Part shown: positions 61,349 to 64,000 of the stretch, piece after piece
How positions within the stretch are numbered: position 1 is the first letter of the stretch
Layout: every line of letters starts with the position of its first letter
NCBI RefSeq assembly: GCF_000526635.1
Contig: NZ_JAGL01000006.1
Span: 40,960 to 104,959 of the forward strand
Reading direction: 5' to 3'
Length of the DNA stretch: 64,000 bases
Source of the DNA: Aminobacter sp. J41
GTDB lineage: Bacteria; Pseudomonadota; Alphaproteobacteria; Rhizobiales; Rhizobiaceae
Notes under the pieces: model-generated
The model's input: the letters and a program-made list of their open reading frames with translations, nothing else
Databases searched by the model: none
What the model was told of the DNA's origin: nothing
Made by a program: the position numbers and the translations under genes

Positions 61349-61849
61349 ATGAGCAACCGCATCATCACCGCCCGGCCGCTGACGCGCGAGGCGTTTGCCG
61401 AATTTGGCGACGTCATCGACACCGACTGCGACACGCACTACCCGATCAATGGCGGCAAATGCGAGCGCTATCACGATCTGTGCAAGGTCGAAGCGCTGGG
61501 CGAAAATGCGCGGGTGCTGGTGTCGATCTTCAAGGGCACGCCGTACGACCTGCCGCTGAAGCTCACCATGGTCGAACGCCATCCGCTTGGCAGCCAGGCA
61601 TTCGTGCCACTGTCGCCGGCACCTTTCCTGGTGATCGTCTGTCATGATGAGAACGGCCGGCCCGGCCGGCCGCATGCGTTCATCACCTCGCCCGGCCAGG
61701 GCGTGAACTACCCGGCCAACCGCTGGCACGGCGTGCTGACGCCGATCGGTGCGCCACAGGACTTCGTCGTCGTCGACCGCGGCGGCGATGGCAGCAACCT
61801 CGAGGAATATTTCTTCGAGGAGCCCTGGGAAATCAGGCTGCCGGAATAG
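61349..61849 (+). CDS. allA: Ureidoglycolate lyase
   Basis: Enzyme of 166 residues of the AllA family. ARPLTREAFAEFGDVID near the N terminus, NGGKCERYHDL, VERHPLGSQAFVPLSP and YPANRWHGVL (metal or substrate residues) are typical. It splits ureidoglycolate to glyoxylate and urea. I prefer the ATG at 61349 (MSNRIITARPL) with CAGGA upstream to a GTG 15 bases earlier. Last gene of the puuE-allE-allA operon. A small 6-bp hairpin follows its stop without a T run. Confidence 0.92.
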   Translation: MSNRIITARPLTREAFAEFGDVIDTDCDTHYPINGGKCERYHDLCKVEALGENARVLVSIFKGTPYDLPLKLTMVERHPLGSQAFVPLSPAPFLVIVCHDENGRPGRPHAFITSPGQGVNYPANRWHGVLTPIGAPQDFVVVDRGGDGSNLEEYFFEEPWEIRLPE

Positions 61850-62286
61850 CTTCTTCCACTTTTCGGCTACCGAAAGCGACACCGGACAAGCGCGTCATTG
61901 TCGCATTTCGTTGCAACCTGACGTTACGTCATTCGTTTCAGCTGCAGTTGAATTTCTTCTCCGCGTCGCGGCGGCAGCCCTGAACCCGACGCTACTTCAG
62001 CACGATTCTCCCTTGCAGGGTGGTGACTTAGGAGTGGGGCAATCCGCTATCGGCAGCCATAGTTATACATCTATACATTATATGTATAAATCATCCTTAA
62101 GTTGAATCTTACGCGATACACCAAAGCTATTTCCGGACATTAGGCGACTAAAAAATACGCCATTACGTGTCGCACAACGCCTTGTGGCCCGGACTATTTT
62201 GGCTCCAATATGTCGGCAACGAGGCGCGGTTCACGCAGCCCAAGTCAATGGGTCCGACAGATCAATCGGGTGAGGAGCATTACTAC
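61850..62286 (+). promoter_or_regulatory. 437-base intergenic region before the ABC importer
   Basis: No gene is supported here. It holds a small hairpin after allA (TTTCGG/CCGAAA, 61861-61875), an AT-rich patch at 62063-62105 with an operator-like repeat (separate entry), and the ribosome binding site GAGGAG before the importer gene. The AT-rich patch is the likely promoter region of the importer. Confidence 0.5.
62063..62089. promoter_or_regulatory. AT-rich operator-like inverted repeat
   Basis: TTATACAT-N11-ATGTATAA, perfect 8-bp arms, with a second copy of ATACAT inside that forms its own 6-3-6 palindrome with the right arm (62073-62087). Overlapping repeats of this kind suit a GntR-family regulator. 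It is about 200 bases upstream of the importer start. Confidence 0.55.
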
Positions 62287-63879
62287 ATGTCCAGCGAACT
62301 TGATTTCTTGAGCCGTCACGTTGCCATGGGTCGTTTGAGCCGCCGGGATTTCCTCGGCCGTGCTGCTGCGCTGGGCGTCTCGGCTACCGTAGCGAACTCG
62401 CTCCTCGCAAACGCCGTCAGGGCGCAGGGGCCACAGAAGGGCGGCGACCTGCGCATGGGGCTAACGGGCGGCGAATCCACAAACAGCCTCGATCCCGCCA
62501 AGTGGCTGACTCAGGTGCCGCAGAACTTCGGCTCCACCTGGGGCGAACTGCTGGTCCTCCAGTCCCCTGAAGATGGCTCGCCGCAGCCGGTCCTCGCCGA
62601 GAGTTGGGAAGCGTCCGATGACGCCAAGGAATGGCGCTTCAAGATCCGCAAGGGCGTGACCTTCCACAATGGCAAGGAGCTGACGCCGGAAGACGTTGCC
62701 CAGACCATCCGCCGCCATTCGGACGAAAAGACCGAGTCCGCCGCGCTCGGCGTCCTGCGCGGCCTCGGCGACATTGCTGTCGACGGCGACAATGTCGTCT
62801 TCAAGCTGGAACATGGCAATGCGGATTTGCCGCTGCTCCTGACCGACTACCACCTCGTGATCCAGCCGAACGGCGGCTACGACAAACCGGACGAAGGCAT
62901 CGGCACCGGCCCCTACAAGGTCGAGGTCAACGAGCCGGGCGTGCGCCACGTCAGCACAAAATATGACGGCTACTGGCGCGACGATGTCGGCCACGTCGCC
63001 TCGGTCGAGGTGATCGTGATGAACGACGCCACCGCCCGCATGGCGGCGCTGCAGTCGGGCCAGGTGCACATCATTAACCGCGTCGAGCCACGCACCGTGG
63101 CGCTGCTGTCGCGGGCGCCGGGCGTGCACATCGAGAGCACCCCGTCGAAGGGCCACTACGTGTTCATCATGCATTGCAACACGGCGCCGTTCGACAACCA
63201 CGACCTGCGCATGGCCCTGAAGCTCGCGATCGACCGCGAGCAGATGGTCAACCAGATCCTGATGGGCCATGCCACGATCGGAAACGACTTCCCGATCAAC
63301 GAGTCCTACGCCCTGTTCCCAACCGATATTGAGCAGCGCGTCTACGATCCGGAGAAGGCCAAGTTCCACTACCAGAAGTCCGGCCACAGCGGCCCGATCC
63401 TGCTGCGCACCTCGGACGTCGCCTTCCCCGGCGCGGTCGACGCGGCGCAGCTGTTCCAGCAGCAGGCCGCCAAAGCCGGCATCGAACTGCAGGTCCAGCG
63501 CGAGCCTGGCGACGGTTACTGGACCGAGGTTTGGAACAAGCAGCCCTTCAGCGCCTCCTACTGGGGCGGACGACCGACGCAGGATTCGATGTACTCCACC
63601 GCCTACATCTCCGGCGCGGACTGGAACGACACCCGCTTCTTCGACGAGGGCTTCGACAAGATCATCCTTGAGGCCCGCGCCGAGCTCGACCAGAAGCGGC
63701 GCGCCGAGCTCTATCGCGAGGCGGCGCTCAAGGTGCGCGATGACGGCGGCCTCATCCTGCCGATGTTCAACGACTTCATCGACGCCCGTCGCGAGGAGGT
63801 CCAGGGCTGGGTCCGCGACCCGAACCACGAAACCTCGAACCTGAGGGCGGCGACCCGCGTCTGGCTGCAGCAGGGCTGA
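62287..63879 (+). CDS. Peptide-type ABC substrate-binding protein
   Basis: Periplasmic binding protein of 530 residues of the SBP_bac_5 (DppA/OppA) class. The N terminus has a twin-arginine signal SRRDFLGRAAALGVSA ending near AVRAQG. WRFKIRKGVTFHNGKELTPE and GTGPYKVEVNEPGVRH are typical family segments. I chose the ATG at 62287 with GAGGAG upstream; the longer frame starts in the AT-rich leader region. It probably brings in a peptide or other nitrogen compound, perhaps one linked to the purine genes before it; that link is only positional. Confidence 0.92.
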   Translation: MSSELDFLSRHVAMGRLSRRDFLGRAAALGVSATVANSLLANAVRAQGPQKGGDLRMGLTGGESTNSLDPAKWLTQVPQNFGSTWGELLVLQSPEDGSPQPVLAESWEASDDAKEWRFKIRKGVTFHNGKELTPEDVAQTIRRHSDEKTESAALGVLRGLGDIAVDGDNVVFKLEHGNADLPLLLTDYHLVIQPNGGYDKPDEGIGTGPYKVEVNEPGVRHVSTKYDGYWRDDVGHVASVEVIVMNDATARMAALQSGQVHIINRVEPRTVALLSRAPGVHIESTPSKGHYVFIMHCNTAPFDNHDLRMALKLAIDREQMVNQILMGHATIGNDFPINESYALFPTDIEQRVYDPEKAKFHYQKSGHSGPILLRTSDVAFPGAVDAAQLFQQQAAKAGIELQVQREPGDGYWTEVWNKQPFSASYWGGRPTQDSMYSTAYISGADWNDTRFFDEGFDKIILEARAELDQKRRAELYREAALKVRDDGGLILPMFNDFIDARREEVQGWVRDPNHETSNLRAATRVWLQQG

Positions 63880-63886
63880 CGGGCCA

Positions 63887-64000
63887 ATGCAGATCCTGAA
63901 ACTCATAGCCCAGCGCATCGCGCTGGGCATCCTGTTGCTTTTCGCCGTCTCCGTCCTGATCTTCGCGGGAACCGAAATCCTGCCCGGTGACGTCGCGGCC
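63887..64000 (+). CDS. ABC transporter permease, DppB-type (partial)
   Basis: First 38 codons of a permease, cut by the window edge. MQILKLIAQRIALGILLLF is followed by AVSVLIFAGTEILPGDVAA. The N-terminal membrane segment and the LPGD motif are typical of DppB/OppB permeases of peptide importers. It starts seven bases after the binding-protein stop, so it belongs to the same operon. Confidence 0.88.
   Translation, partial: MQILKLIAQRIALGILLLFAVSVLIFAGTEILPGDVAA

Overview
The window is about 64 kb of GC-rich, gene-dense chromosome from an alphaproteobacterium. Gene content points to Hyphomicrobiales (Rhizobiales), most likely near Mesorhizobium/Aminobacter/Phyllobacteriaceae. The evidence is tetrameric sarcosine oxidase genes, a fused indolepyruvate ferredoxin oxidoreductase, a PuuD-type urate hydroxylase with a PuuE-OHCU decarboxylase fusion, a RIME-like palindromic repeat, CtrA boxes of the form TTAA-N7-TTAAC, and a LexA box of the alphaproteobacterial type GAAC-N7-GAAC. 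The genus is inference. I see no rRNA, tRNA, IS element, prophage or CRISPR array, and base composition looks even throughout.

Layout. 0.1-3.0 kb: an ACAD10/11-like acyl-CoA dehydrogenase divergent from a MaoC hydratase and an APH-type kinase, followed by a HAD phosphatase. 3.8-9.0 kb: the sarcosine oxidase operon soxBDAG, ending in a strong terminator. 9.3-10.5 kb: rpsU and a TPR lipoprotein. 10.6-14.5 kb: a polyamine-type ABC importer. 14.7-14.9 kb: a gene-free stretch that folds into a multi-stem RNA with an intrinsic terminator (candidate ncRNA). 15.0 kb: a small aa3-oxidase subunit IV-like protein. 15.3-22.5 kb: a Liv-type ABC importer in one operon with an acyl-CoA ligase, preceded by three operator repeats at an exact 20-bp interval. 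22.7-26.7 kb: a Crp-type regulator, a FeeM-like N-acyl amino acid synthase behind two CtrA boxes, and a GGDEF-EAL protein. 26.7-34.3 kb: indolepyruvate ferredoxin oxidoreductase divergent from a TRAP transporter, with an ExoD protein and a TakP-like binding protein. 34.6-43.0 kb: glutamine amidotransferase, 2-hydroxyacid dehydrogenase, LacI and MarR regulators, DMT exporter, creatininase, CobW zinc GTPase, WD40 protein. 43.1-45.9 kb: class III aminotransferase plus glutamine-synthetase-like ligase. 46.0-48.6 kb: a radical SAM protein and a UdgX-type uracil-DNA-binding protein in one operon with a LexA box on its promoter. 48.6-61.8 kb: purine catabolism. 62.3-64.0 kb: start of a peptide-type ABC importer, cut by the window edge.

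How it works together. Most genes import and break down nitrogenous carbon sources. The purine block runs guanine to xanthine (guanine deaminase), xanthine to urate (XdhABC), urate to 5-hydroxyisourate (PuuD), then UraH, OHCU decarboxylase and allantoinase (fused), ureidoglycine aminohydrolase and ureidoglycolate lyase to glyoxylate; a glycerate kinase sits beside it. The allantoate-hydrolysing step is not in the window. UraH-XdhABC and PuuE-AllE-AllA diverge from one intergenic region holding a perfect palindrome.

The most interesting items are: the structured RNA at 14.67-14.93 kb; the SOS-controlled, probably leaderless radical SAM-UdgX operon; the tandem CtrA boxes before the FeeM-like synthase; the three-copy 20-bp-spaced operator before the ligase-Liv operon; a 24-residue membrane peptide whose ribosome binding site is locked in a hairpin; and the split ACAD11-like kinase/dehydrogenase module.
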